Shown here: one piece after another, positions 7,842-16,406 of the stretch
Layout: every line of letters begins with the position of its first letter
Numbering within the stretch: the first letter of the stretch is position 1
Assembly: GCF_005155025.1 (NCBI RefSeq)
Contig: NZ_CP039731.1
Location: forward strand, 3,038,001-3,102,000
DNA: 64,000 bases
Direction of reading: 5' to 3'
Source of the DNA: Aquitalea aquatilis
GTDB taxonomy: Bacteria > Pseudomonadota > Gammaproteobacteria > Burkholderiales > Chromobacteriaceae
The notes under the pieces: model-generated
What the model saw: only the letters and a program-made list of their open reading frames with translations
Databases searched by the model: none
Told to the model about the DNA's origin: nothing
Translations under genes and position numbers: made by a program

Positions 7842-9035
7842 TTACAGCACATCGCCGGGAATACGCACCCAGCCTTCCATCAAGACGCGGGCGCTGCGGC
7901 TCATGATGGCCTTACTGACCTGCCACTGGCCATCCACCAGCTTGGCTTCTGCACCCACGCGCAGGGTGCCGGAGGGGTGGCCAAAGCGCACGGCCTGGCG
8001 TTCGCCACCGCCGGCGGCCAGATTGACCAGCGTGCCGGGAATGGCGGCAGCGGTGCCGATGGCCACCGCGGCGGTGCCCATCATGGCATGGTGCAGCTTG
8101 CCCATGGACATGGCGCGTACGCACAGGTCGATGTCACCGGCCTGGATGGCCTTGCCACTGGAGGCGGTGTAATCAGTGGGGGGCGCAACAAAAGCCACTT
8201 TGGGCGTGTGCTGACGGGTGGCCGCTTCGGCAATGTCCTTGATCAGGCCCATGCGTACGGCACCGTGGGCGCGGATGGTTTCAAAGCGTGCCAGCGTGGC
8301 AGCATCGCCGTTGATGGCGTCCTGCAGTTCGCTGCCGCTGTAACCCAGCTCTGCGGCATTGAGGAAGATGGTGGGAATGCCGGCATTGATCAGTGTGACC
8401 TGGAAGCTGCCCACGCCCGGGACTTCCAGCGTGTCCACCACATTGCCGGTGGGGAACATGGCGCCGCCGCCCTCGCCATCGCCTTCGTCGGCCGGGTCGA
8501 GAAACTCCAGTTGTACTTCGGCTGCCGGGAAGGTGACGCCGTCCAGCTCGAAATCGCCGGTCTCTTGTACTTCACCGTTGGTGATGGGCACATGGGCGAT
8601 GATGGTCTTGCCGATATTGGCCTGCCAGATGCGTACCGTGGCCATGCCATTGGCCGGGACGCGGCTGGCGTCTACCAGTCCGCTCATGATGGCAAACGAG
8701 CCAACGGCTGCGGACAGGTTGCCGCAGTTGCCGCTCCAGTCGACAAAGGCCTTGTCGATGGCCACCTGGCCGAACAGATAATCCACGTCATGTTCCGGCC
8801 GGCTGCTCTTGGCCAGGATCACCGTCTTGCTTGTGCTGGACGTTGCACCGCCCATGCCGTCGATCTGCTTGCCGTAGGGATCGGGGCTGCCGATGACGCG
8901 CATCAGGATGGCATCGCGTACTGCTCCGGGCTGCTGCGCGGCGGGCGGCAGGTCTTGCAGGCGGAAAAACACCCCCTTGCTGGTGCCGCCACGGATGTAA
9001 GTGGCAGGTATGCGGATTTGCGGAGCGTGGGCCAT
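7842..9035 (-). CDS. prpF: 2-methylaconitate cis-trans isomerase
   Basis: 397 residues, full length for PrpF, a DAP-epimerase-fold enzyme that isomerises the 2-methylaconitate made by AcnD so that aconitase AcnB can complete 2-methylisocitrate formation. N-terminal IPATYIRGGTSKGVFF is the family signature; further on GMGGATSSTSKTVIL, DWSGNCGNLSAA (Cys in the acid/base position) and GGGAMFPTGN are conserved. It is the last gene of the prp operon, 159 bases after acnD, and that gap contains a large hairpin (9150-9183). The prpF/acnD pair replaces prpD, as in Shewanella and many betaproteobacteria. Confidence 0.96.
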   Translation of the reverse strand: MAHAPQIRIPATYIRGGTSKGVFFRLQDLPPAAQQPGAVRDAILMRVIGSPDPYGKQIDGMGGATSSTSKTVILAKSSRPEHDVDYLFGQVAIDKAFVDWSGNCGNLSAAVGSFAIMSGLVDASRVPANGMATVRIWQANIGKTIIAHVPITNGEVQETGDFELDGVTFPAAEVQLEFLDPADEGDGEGGGAMFPTGNVVDTLEVPGVGSFQVTLINAGIPTIFLNAAELGYSGSELQDAINGDAATLARFETIRAHGAVRMGLIKDIAEAATRQHTPKVAFVAPPTDYTASSGKAIQAGDIDLCVRAMSMGKLHHAMMGTAAVAIGTAAAIPGTLVNLAAGGGERQAVRFGHPSGTLRVGAEAKLVDGQWQVSKAIMSRSARVLMEGWVRIPGDVL

Positions 9036-9149
9036 GCAAAGTCTCCTTGCCGGCGTGCCGGGGCTCAGGGCCGCGCCGGGTGATGAAAATTAAGCCAGCG
9101 GCCCGCCTTGCCGGCGGACCGCTGCGCGGATGGATGGGGTCACCCTGAT

Positions 9150-9183
9150 CCGGCCCGACAGCGGGGACACACCGCCGGGCCGG
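9150..9183. other. Large GC-rich hairpin between acnD and prpF
   Basis: CCGGCCCG (9150-9157) pairs with CGGGCCGG (9176-9183); inside it GCGG (9161-9164) pairs with CCGC (9172-9175). No U tract follows on the minus strand, so it probably tunes prpF expression or stabilises upstream mRNA rather than ending transcription (inference). Confidence 0.65.
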
Positions 9184-9194
9184 GGGGTGAAAAC

Positions 9195-11798
9195 TCAAAC
9201 AGTCTGGGTAGACTCGATAAAGTCCTGGGCAAAGCGCTGCAGCACGCCGCCAGCCTGATAGACACGCACTTCGGCGGCGGTATCCAGGCGGCAGATCATC
9301 GGCACGCGCACGGTTTCGCCATTGCGACGATGAATCAGCAGGGTCAGCGTGCAGCGCGGCGAGATTTCGCCCTCTACGTCGTAGCTTTCCGTGCCATCAA
9401 TGCCCAGTGTCTTGCGGGTGGTGCCGGGCTGGAATTCCAGCGGCAGCACGCCCATGCCCACCAGATTGGTACGGTGAATGCGCTCGAAGCCTTCGGCGGC
9501 AATGGCTTCCACCCCGGCCAGCCGCACGCCCTTGGCTGCCCAGTCACGCGAACTGCCCTGGCCGTAGTCGGCCCCGGCCACGATGATCAGCGGCTGCTTG
9601 CGTGCCATATAGGTTTCGATGGCTTCCCACATGCGGGTGACCTTGCCTTCCGGTTCGATACGCGCCAGCGAGCCCTTTTTCACCACGCCGTCCACTACCG
9701 CCATTTCGTTTACCAGTTGCGGGTTGGCAAAGGTGGCGCGCTGGGCGGTGAGGTGGTCGCCACGGTGGGTGGCGTAGGAGTTGAAGTCTTCTTCCGGCAG
9801 GCCCATCTTGGCCAGATATTCACCCGCTGCCGAGTTGAGCAGAATGGCATTGGACGGCGACAGGTGGTCGGTGGTGATGTTGTCCGGCAATACCGCCAGC
9901 GGCAGCATGCCCTTGAGCGTGCGTGTACCGGCCAGTGCGCCTTCCCAATAGGGCGGGCGACGGATATAGGTGGACATCGGACGCCAGTCGTACAGCGGGC
10001 TCTTGGCGGCCTCGAAGCTACCCAGATCGAACATCGGAATGTAGATCTGCTTGAACTGTTCCGGCTTCACGCAACGCTCGACGATTTCATCAATCTCGGC
10101 ATCGGATGGCCATAGGTCTTGCAGGCGGATTTCCTTGCCGTCCACCACGCCCAGCACGTCTTTTTCGATATCAAAACGCACGGTGCCGGCGATGGCGTAG
10201 GCCACCACCAGCGGCGGCGAGGCCAGGAAGGCCTGCTTGGCATAGGGGTGGATGCGGCCATCGAAGTTGCGGTTGCCGGACAGTACGGCGGCGGTGTACA
10301 GGTCGCGGTCAATGATTTCCTGCTGGATGGCCGGGTCCAGCGCACCGGACATGCCGTTACAGGTGGTGCAGGCATAGGCCACGATGCCGAAGCCCAGCTT
10401 TTCCAGTTCCGTGAGCAGGCCGGCTTCTTCCAGATACAGCTTGGCTACTTTGGAACCGGGCGCAAACGACGACTTCACCCACGGCTTGCGCACCAGGCCC
10501 AGCTCATTGGCGCGCTTGGCCAGCAGGGCGGCCGCTACCACATTGCGCGGGTTGCTGGTGTTGGTGCAGCTGGTGATGGCGGCAATGATTACCGCGCCAT
10601 CCGGCAGCAGGCCTTCGGCTTCTTCGGCGCGCGCCTTGTCCAGATCCACGGCAATGCCGCGTTCGGCCAGCGCCGAGGTGGGCAGGCGCTTGTGCGGATT
10701 GGACGGGCCGGCCATATTGCGCACCACGCTGGACAGGTCAAACTCCAGCACGCGTTCGTATTGCGCCGTGGCCAGGCTGTCGGCCCACAGGCCGCTGACC
10801 TTGGCGTAGTTTTCCACCAGTGCCACCTGCTCGGCTTCGCGGCCGGTCAGCTTCAGGTAATGAATGGTTTGCTGGTCGATGTAGAACATGGCGGCGGTAG
10901 CGCCGTATTCCGGGCACATATTGGAAATGGTGGCACGGTCGCCGATGGACAGGCTGGCGGCGCCATCACCAAAGAACTCTACATAAGCGCCGACCACGCG
11001 CTCCTTGCGCAGGAACTCGGTCAGGGCCAGTACGATGTCGGTGGCGGTGATGCCAGGCTGGCGCTGGCCGGTGAGCTTGACGCCAACAATGTCCGGCAGC
11101 CGCATCATGGACGGATGGCCCAACATCACGGTTTCCGCTTCCAGGCCACCCACGCCGATGGCGATCACGCCCAGCGCATCCACGTGCGGGGTGTGGCTGT
11201 CGGTGCCGACACAGGTGTCGGGGAAGGCCACGCCATCGCGCACCTGAATCACCGGCGACATTTTTTCCAGGTTGATCTGGTGCATGATGCCGTTGCCAGC
11301 CGGAATCACATCCACATTCTTGAAGGCGGTCTTGGTCCACTCGATGAAGTGGAAGCGGTCTTCATTGCGGCGGTCTTCGATGGCACGGTTTTTTTCGAAG
11401 GCATGCGGGTCAAAACCACCGCACTCCACCGCCAGCGAGTGGTCGACGATCAATTGCGTCGGCACCACCGGGTTCACCAGCGACGGGTCGCCACCCTTGT
11501 CGGCGATGGCATCGCGCAGGCCGGCCAGGTCGACCAGGGCGGTCTGGCCCAGGATGTCATGGCACACCACGCGCGCCGGATACCAGGGAAAGTCCAGATC
11601 ACGCTTGCGTTCGATCAGCTGCTTGAGCGCGTCGGTCAGCAAGTCCGGGTCGCAGCGGCGTACCAGTTGCTCGGCCAGCACGCGCGAGGTATAGGGCAGG
11701 GTGGCATAGGCACCGGGTGCAATGGCATCAACGGCGGCTTGGGTGTCGTAGTAGTCCAGCTGGCTGCCGGGCAGATTGGTGCGGTAGTTTTTGTTCAT
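9195..11798 (-). CDS. acnD: Fe/S-dependent 2-methylcitrate dehydratase
   Basis: 867 residues, aconitase superfamily, AcnA-like domain order. It dehydrates 2-methylcitrate to 2-methylaconitate. The 4Fe-4S ligands are in ITSCTNTSNPRN (one Cys) and ACTTCNGMSG (two Cys). Other conserved stretches are VGTDSHTPHVDALGVIAIGVGG, GDGAASLSIGDRATISNM, AGADYGQGSSRDWAAKG and the C-terminal swivel domain. The placement between prpC and prpF identifies it as AcnD rather than a housekeeping aconitase; AcnD is also slightly shorter than AcnA (~890). 69 bases separate it from prpC and 159 from prpF. Needs AcnB, encoded elsewhere, for the hydration step. Confidence 0.96.
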   Translation of the reverse strand: MNKNYRTNLPGSQLDYYDTQAAVDAIAPGAYATLPYTSRVLAEQLVRRCDPDLLTDALKQLIERKRDLDFPWYPARVVCHDILGQTALVDLAGLRDAIADKGGDPSLVNPVVPTQLIVDHSLAVECGGFDPHAFEKNRAIEDRRNEDRFHFIEWTKTAFKNVDVIPAGNGIMHQINLEKMSPVIQVRDGVAFPDTCVGTDSHTPHVDALGVIAIGVGGLEAETVMLGHPSMMRLPDIVGVKLTGQRQPGITATDIVLALTEFLRKERVVGAYVEFFGDGAASLSIGDRATISNMCPEYGATAAMFYIDQQTIHYLKLTGREAEQVALVENYAKVSGLWADSLATAQYERVLEFDLSSVVRNMAGPSNPHKRLPTSALAERGIAVDLDKARAEEAEGLLPDGAVIIAAITSCTNTSNPRNVVAAALLAKRANELGLVRKPWVKSSFAPGSKVAKLYLEEAGLLTELEKLGFGIVAYACTTCNGMSGALDPAIQQEIIDRDLYTAAVLSGNRNFDGRIHPYAKQAFLASPPLVVAYAIAGTVRFDIEKDVLGVVDGKEIRLQDLWPSDAEIDEIVERCVKPEQFKQIYIPMFDLGSFEAAKSPLYDWRPMSTYIRRPPYWEGALAGTRTLKGMLPLAVLPDNITTDHLSPSNAILLNSAAGEYLAKMGLPEEDFNSYATHRGDHLTAQRATFANPQLVNEMAVVDGVVKKGSLARIEPEGKVTRMWEAIETYMARKQPLIIVAGADYGQGSSRDWAAKGVRLAGVEAIAAEGFERIHRTNLVGMGVLPLEFQPGTTRKTLGIDGTESYDVEGEISPRCTLTLLIHRRNGETVRVPMICRLDTAAEVRVYQAGGVLQRFAQDFIESTQTV

Positions 11799-11867
11799 GG
11801 CGTCGCTAAAACTCTGAAGGGTGGAAGCAAAGCGGGGAGCAAACCTTGCGGCTTGCTCCCCTGACCA

Positions 11868-13016
11868 TCAGCGCTGTGCCAGTGGCACGAAGGCCTGATC
11901 GTCCGGGCCGGTGTAATTGGCCGACGGGCGGATGATCTTGCCGTCAATGCGTTGTTCGATCACATGCGCACTCCAGCCGCTGGTACGGGCAATCACGAAC
12001 AGCGGGGTGAACATGGCAGTGGGCACGCCCATCATGTGGTAGGACACGGCGGAGAACCAGTCCAGATTGGGGAACATCTTCTTGATGTCCCACATCACGC
12101 TTTCCAGGCGGTCGGCAATGTCGAACATCTTGCTGTCGCCAGCAGCGGCGGACAGGTTGCGCGCCACTTCCTTGATCACCTTGTTGCGCGGATCGGAGAT
12201 GGTGTAAACCGGGTGGCCAAAGCCGATCACCACTTCCTTGCGCTCCACGCGGGCCTTGATGTCGGCTTCGGCCTCGTCCGGATTGTCGTAGCGCTTCTGG
12301 ATTTCAAACGCCACTTCGTTGGCACCGCCGTGCTTGGGGCCGCGCAGTGCGCCGATGGCACCGGTAATGCTGGAGTACATGTCCGAACCGGTACCGGCAA
12401 TCACGCGGCTGGTAAAGGTGGAGGCGTTGAATTCGTGCTCGGCATAGAGGATCAGCGAGGTGTGCATCGCCTTCACCCACAGTTCGGACGGCTTTTCGCC
12501 GTGCAGCAGGTGCAGGAAATGGCCACCGATGGAGTCGTCGTCGGTTTCCACATCGATACGTTTGCCGTTGTGGCTGAAGTGGTACCAGTACAGCAGCATC
12601 GAGCCGAAAGAGGCCATCAGGCGGTCGGCGATATCGCGTGCGCCGGCGATATTGTGGTCATCCTTTTCCGGCAGGGTGCAGCCCAGGGCGGACACGCCGC
12701 TGCGCATCACATCCATCGGGTGGGCAGAGGCGGGCAGGGCTTCCAGCACGCTCTTCACCACTTGCGGCAGGCCGCGCAGGGCTTTCAGCTTTTGCTTGTA
12801 GCCGGCCAGTTCGGCCTTGTTCGGCAGCTTGCCGTGTACCAGCAGAAAGGCAACTTCTTCGAATTCGCACTGGTCGGCAATATCCAGAATGTCGTAGCCG
12901 CGATAGCTCAGGTCGTTGCCGGTACGGCCAACCGTGCACAGGGCGGTATTGCCGGCGGCAACGCCGGACAGAGCGACCGATTTCTTCGGCTTGCCAGTCA
13001 GAACCACTTCAGTCAT
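11868..13016 (-). CDS. prpC: 2-methylcitrate synthase
   Basis: 382 residues, citrate synthase superfamily, short Gram-positive/PrpC type. Condenses propionyl-CoA with oxaloacetate to 2-methylcitrate. Visible: [20 protein letters not shown] near the N terminus, [27 protein letters not shown] (catalytic His), [10 protein letters not shown], and [15 protein letters not shown], with the catalytic Asp near [14 protein letters not shown]. Operon context with prpB and acnD separates it from gltA. A ribosome site (AGGAGAAA) precedes the start. Confidence 0.96.
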   Translation of the reverse strand: MTEVVLTGKPKKSVALSGVAAGNTALCTVGRTGNDLSYRGYDILDIADQCEFEEVAFLLVHGKLPNKAELAGYKQKLKALRGLPQVVKSVLEALPASAHPMDVMRSGVSALGCTLPEKDDHNIAGARDIADRLMASFGSMLLYWYHFSHNGKRIDVETDDDSIGGHFLHLLHGEKPSELWVKAMHTSLILYAEHEFNASTFTSRVIAGTGSDMYSSITGAIGALRGPKHGGANEVAFEIQKRYDNPDEAEADIKARVERKEVVIGFGHPVYTISDPRNKVIKEVARNLSAAAGDSKMFDIADRLESVMWDIKKMFPNLDWFSAVSYHMMGVPTAMFTPLFVIARTSGWSAHVIEQRIDGKIIRPSANYTGPDDQAFVPLAQR

Positions 13017-13126
13017 GCCATTTCTCCTAGGATGAAGTTTCTCGTCTTGCTGTTGTTATTGCGGCCGGTGCGGCCCGGTTTGCGCGGGCGGTGCACTGGC
13101 TTGCTGTTTACCTGCTGGTCAGCGGT

Positions 13127-13153
13127 TTGTCTGCGCTTGCCTGTGGCAGACAA
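13127..13153 (-). other. Hairpin directly after prpB stop
   Basis: TTGTCTGC (13127-13134) pairs with GCAGACAA (13146-13153), 11-base loop, touching the prpB stop codon. No U tract, so a 3'-end stabiliser or partial attenuator between prpB and prpC is the likely role (inference). Confidence 0.55.
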
Positions 13154-14035
13154 TTATTTGTTTTTGCCTTCGGCAAAGAGCCCATCCAGCTTTTGTTCGT
13201 AGCTGTGGTAGCCCAGATGCTCGTACAGGTCCATGCGGGTCTGCATGGTGTCCAGCACGTTTTTCTGCGTGCCATCGCGACGCAGTGCGCCGTATACATT
13301 CAGGGCGGCCTGGCTCATGGCGCGGAAGGCTGACAGCGGATAGAGCACCAGCGACACGCCGTTTTCACCCAGCTCCTGGGTGGTGAACAGCGGGGTGGAA
13401 CCGAATTCGGTGATGTTGGCCAGTACCGGCACGCCGACGGCTTCGGCGAATTGCTTGTACATGGCCAGATCGGTCATGGCTTCCGGGAAGATCATGTCGG
13501 CACCGGCTTCCACGCAGGCCACGGCGCGGGCTATGGCCGAATCCAGGCCCTCCACCGCCAGTGCATCGGTACGTGCCATGATGACGAAGCTGTCATCCTT
13601 GCGCGCATCGGTGGCCGCCTTGACGCGGTCGACCATTTCTTCCTGGCTGACAATGGCTTTGTTGGGGCGATGGCCGCAGCGCTTTTGCTGCACTTGGTCT
13701 TCAATATGCACGGCGGCGGCACCGGCTTTTTCCAGACTCTTGATGGCGCGGGCGATATTGAAAGCACCGCCCCAGCCGGTATCGATATCCACCAGCAGCG
13801 GCAGTTCGGTTACGTCGGTAATGCGACGCACATCAATCAATACGTCTTCCAGTGTGGTGATGCCCAGGTCCGGAATGCCGCAGGAGCAGGCAGCCACGCC
13901 GCCGCCGGACAGGTACAGGGACTTGAAACCGGAGTGTTCGGCCAGACGTGCTGCATAGGCGTTGACGGCGCCCACGACTTGCAGCGGTTTTTCCTGTTCT
14001 ACAGCGAGGCGAAAGCGTTGACCGGGTGTGCTCAT
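13154..14035 (-). CDS. prpB: 2-methylisocitrate lyase
   Basis: 293 residues, ICL/PEP-mutase family. Cleaves 2-methylisocitrate to pyruvate and succinate, the last step of the methylcitrate cycle. The signature is QKRCGH (catalytic Cys; here in [15 protein letters not shown]), with metal-binding [14 protein letters not shown] and the substrate region [16 protein letters not shown]. First gene of the prp operon. The usual regulator (PrpR or a GntR-type repressor) and prpE are not in this window; the operon's promoter must lie in 14036-14277, which it shares with divergent rpoE. Confidence 0.97.
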   Translation of the reverse strand: MSTPGQRFRLAVEQEKPLQVVGAVNAYAARLAEHSGFKSLYLSGGGVAACSCGIPDLGITTLEDVLIDVRRITDVTELPLLVDIDTGWGGAFNIARAIKSLEKAGAAAVHIEDQVQQKRCGHRPNKAIVSQEEMVDRVKAATDARKDDSFVIMARTDALAVEGLDSAIARAVACVEAGADMIFPEAMTDLAMYKQFAEAVGVPVLANITEFGSTPLFTTQELGENGVSLVLYPLSAFRAMSQAALNVYGALRRDGTQKNVLDTMQTRMDLYEHLGYHSYEQKLDGLFAEGKNK

Positions 14036-14184
14036 GGCTGGGTCCTTAGTGGGATGCAGGTGACATTGCAGAGCATTCTAGCAAGTGCTTGGTTGGAGTG
14101 CAAATGCTCTATCAGCAGCGTCGCCGGTGAAGATGGTTCATGTTTTACCCAAGCTCTGGTATGTTTCGCAGCAGCAAGCTCGGG

Positions 14185-14211
14185 GGAACTCATTGCACGA
14201 GCCACGGTCTA
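14185..14211 (+). promoter_or_regulatory. Sigma-E type promoter of rpoE
   Basis: GGAACT (14185-14190) and TCTA (14208-14211), 17 bases apart, about 66 bases before the rpoE start. This matches the extracytoplasmic RpoE consensus (GGAACTT, ~16-17 bases, TCTGA or TCTAA), so autoregulation of the operon by its own sigma factor is likely. By-eye match only. Confidence 0.7.
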
Positions 14212-14277
14212 GTGTTGTGTCCACACAGACGCACATACAATTAAACCAGTGGACAATTCAGGGAGCATTACAACGAC

Positions 14278-14877
14278 ATGAGTGATCGTGATATCGATCA
14301 ACAGTTGGTGGAGCGTGCCCAGCGAGGTGAAAAAAGAGCTTTCGACCTGCTTGTTGCAAAATATCAGCGTCGTCTGGCTAGACTTTTGTCACGCTTCATT
14401 CGCGACGGCTCGGACATCGAAGATGTGACGCAAGAGGCATTTATCAAAGCGTATCGCGCTTTGCCGTCATTTCGCGGCGAGAGTGCGTTTTACACATGGC
14501 TGTACCGAATCGGCATCAATACTGCCAAAAATTTCCTCAGTTCAGCCGGACGTCGTCCGGTAGTGAACAGCGAGTTTGAAGACGAAGATGGCGAAAGCTT
14601 CGACCTGGCGTCGCAAGTGCCCGACATGAATACGCCTGAAACCGAGCTGATGAACAAGGAAATCGTGACGACAGTCAATGCTGCCGTGCAAGCCTTGCCG
14701 GAGGAACTCAGAACGGCCATTTCGCTGCGTGAAATGGACGGGCTATCCTACGAAGAGATTGCACAGGTAATGAACTGTCCGATCGGCACCGTGCGTTCGC
14801 GGATTTTCCGTGCACGCGAGGCGATTGCTGCCGAATTGCGGCCACTGCTGGATACGGCCAAAAACAGAAGGTGGTAG
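14278..14877 (+). CDS. rpoE: RNA polymerase sigma factor RpoE (AlgU/sigma-E)
   Basis: 199 residues, ECF sigma factor. Region 2 (FDLLVAKYQRRLARLLSRF, DIEDVTQEAFIKAYRALPSF, SAFYTWLYRIGINTAKNFL) and region 4 (LPEELRTAISLREMDGLSYE, EIAQVMNCPIGTVRSRIFRA) are complete and very close to E. coli RpoE and Pseudomonas AlgU. It directs transcription of envelope-stress genes. It heads the rseA-rseB-mucD genes, with rseA starting 4 bases after its stop, the standard anti-sigma arrangement. A sigma-E type promoter lies upstream. Confidence 0.97.
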   Translation: MSDRDIDQQLVERAQRGEKRAFDLLVAKYQRRLARLLSRFIRDGSDIEDVTQEAFIKAYRALPSFRGESAFYTWLYRIGINTAKNFLSSAGRRPVVNSEFEDEDGESFDLASQVPDMNTPETELMNKEIVTTVNAAVQALPEELRTAISLREMDGLSYEEIAQVMNCPIGTVRSRIFRAREAIAAELRPLLDTAKNRRW

Positions 14878-14880
14878 CTT

Positions 14881-15354
14881 ATGAAAGAAAAATTATCCGC
14901 GCTGATGGACGGCGAGCTGGACGGGCAGCACGCGCAGAGGGCCATCAATGCCATCGCTGATGAAGAGGAACTGAAGCAGGTCTGGGACGCTTATCATCTG
15001 ATCGGTGATGCCATGCGTGCCAACAGCCATGTGGCGGTGAATGTCCGCCAGCGCGTGGCCGAACGCCTGGCAAGCGAACCGACCGTACTGGCGCCGCGGC
15101 GCTGGTTTGCCCCGGTGCGTACGCGTCGGGCCGGTGCGGTGGCGCTGGCCGCCAGTGTCAGCTTTGCCGCGGTGGTGGGTTGGCAGCAGCTGTCGCATGG
15201 CAATGCCGCGTCCGCCATGGCTGATCGTGGCGTGCCGGTTGCTGCCTTGCAGCCGGCGCAGCAGCATGACGACCTTTATCTGGCGGCGCATCAGGAGATG
15301 ACGGCAGATCAGAGCGTATACAAGGTTTCCTATGGAAATGGAGTTCGCCACTGA
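14881..15354 (+). CDS. rseA: Anti-sigma-E factor RseA (MucA-like)
   Basis: 157 residues. The cytoplasmic N-terminal domain (KEKLSALMDGELDGQHAQRA ... VWDAYHLIGDAMR) is the RseA/MucA sigma-binding fold. One membrane segment (~82-100, AGAVALAASVSFAAVVGWQQ) places the C-terminal third in the periplasm, where RseB binds and DegS-type cleavage starts. It is shorter than E. coli RseA (216 aa), as in other betaproteobacteria. Its stop overlaps the rseB start by one base (TGATG). Confidence 0.93.
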   Translation: MKEKLSALMDGELDGQHAQRAINAIADEEELKQVWDAYHLIGDAMRANSHVAVNVRQRVAERLASEPTVLAPRRWFAPVRTRRAGAVALAASVSFAAVVGWQQLSHGNAASAMADRGVPVAALQPAQQHDDLYLAAHQEMTADQSVYKVSYGNGVRH

Positions 15355-16310
15355 TGCGTCTGACACAGCTGTCCGGGGTCTGCCTGATAGGCGTGGCGGT
15401 GCTGGCCCATGCGGATGATGACTGGCTGGTGGTAAAGAAAGTGGCTGCCGCCGCCAGGCAGCAGCCACTGAATGGTACCTACCTGCATCAGATGAACAGC
15501 TCGCTGGAAACCTTCCGCATCGTGCGTAGTGGTTCCGGCGACAACATCCAGGAAAAACGCACCTCACTGGATGGTCCATCGCGCGAAATCATTCGCAAGG
15601 GGCTTGAGCTTACCTGTTATGCGCCGGATGCCAAGTCGCTGTCTGCTGCCAAAGTCAGTGCCATGCGGCTGTTTCCGGCCTTGCTGCCTGATGATATCGG
15701 CAATATCGCCCAGTCGTATTCGGTGAAGCGCTCCGGCAAGGATCGCGTGGCACAGCGTGATTGCAACTGGCTGGAGCTGAAGCCGAAAGACAGCAAGCGC
15801 TACATGCTGCGCATGTGTGTGGAGCCGACCAGCTTCCTCCCCCTGAAGGTGATTACCCAGAATGCCGCCGGTGAAGCGGTGGAGCAGTTCACCTTTACCG
15901 AAATCGAATTGCAGGGGCCAAAGGACAAGAGCGCTTTCCGGCCGCAATACAAGCAAAACTATGTATTGCGCAGCGCCAGCGCACCAGCCATGACGCTTGA
16001 TGCCGACGCTCCGTCCGAAGTGAGCGGCATGCCCAGCGGCTTCAAGCTGTTGCGGGCAGTGCAGCGCACGCTGCCGGGTCAGGCTGAGCGTACTGTGCGG
16101 CATATGGTATTCAGCGACGGGCTGGTCATGCTGTCGCTGTTTATCGAGCCGCAGGCTGATGGCCGTCCGGAGCGTGCTGTCAATCTGCACGGTGCCGTCA
16201 ATATGGCGACTGCCGAGCAGGGTGATTATCTGGTCACGCTGGTGGGTGACCTGCCCGAACCCACCATGATGGCAATGATCAGAAACCTCAAGATCGTACT
16301 CAAGCCATGA
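15354..16310 (+). CDS. rseB: Periplasmic sigma-E regulatory protein MucB/RseB
   Basis: 318 residues with a signal peptide (MRLTQLSGVCLIGVAVLAHA). MucB_RseB N- and C-terminal domains are recognisable: LNGTYLHQMNSSLETFRIVR, then the C-terminal SGFKLLRAVQRTLPGQAERT and HMVFSDGLVMLSLFIEP. It binds the periplasmic part of RseA and protects it from proteolysis until lipid or LPS intermediates displace it. It is translationally coupled to rseA and followed by a strong hairpin before mucD. Confidence 0.94.
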   Translation: MRLTQLSGVCLIGVAVLAHADDDWLVVKKVAAAARQQPLNGTYLHQMNSSLETFRIVRSGSGDNIQEKRTSLDGPSREIIRKGLELTCYAPDAKSLSAAKVSAMRLFPALLPDDIGNIAQSYSVKRSGKDRVAQRDCNWLELKPKDSKRYMLRMCVEPTSFLPLKVITQNAAGEAVEQFTFTEIELQGPKDKSAFRPQYKQNYVLRSASAPAMTLDADAPSEVSGMPSGFKLLRAVQRTLPGQAERTVRHMVFSDGLVMLSLFIEPQADGRPERAVNLHGAVNMATAEQGDYLVTLVGDLPEPTMMAMIRNLKIVLKP

Positions 16311-16316
16311 TGGTGC

Positions 16317-16358
16317 ATGGCCTGCCTTTCCGCCTGGTGGCGAAGGCAGGCCATTTTG
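16317..16358 (+). terminator. Strong hairpin after rseB
   Basis: 12-bp stem ATGGCCTGCCTT (16317-16328) with AAGGCAGGCCAT (16343-16354), an inner CGCC/GGCG stem and TTTT afterwards. It separates rpoE-rseA-rseB from mucD, so mucD transcription depends on read-through or on its own promoter. Confidence 0.85.
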
Positions 16359-16406
16359 ATTTCCTTTCCTGTTGTTCTGTGCAAACCACATCAAGATGGA
16401 GCGACC

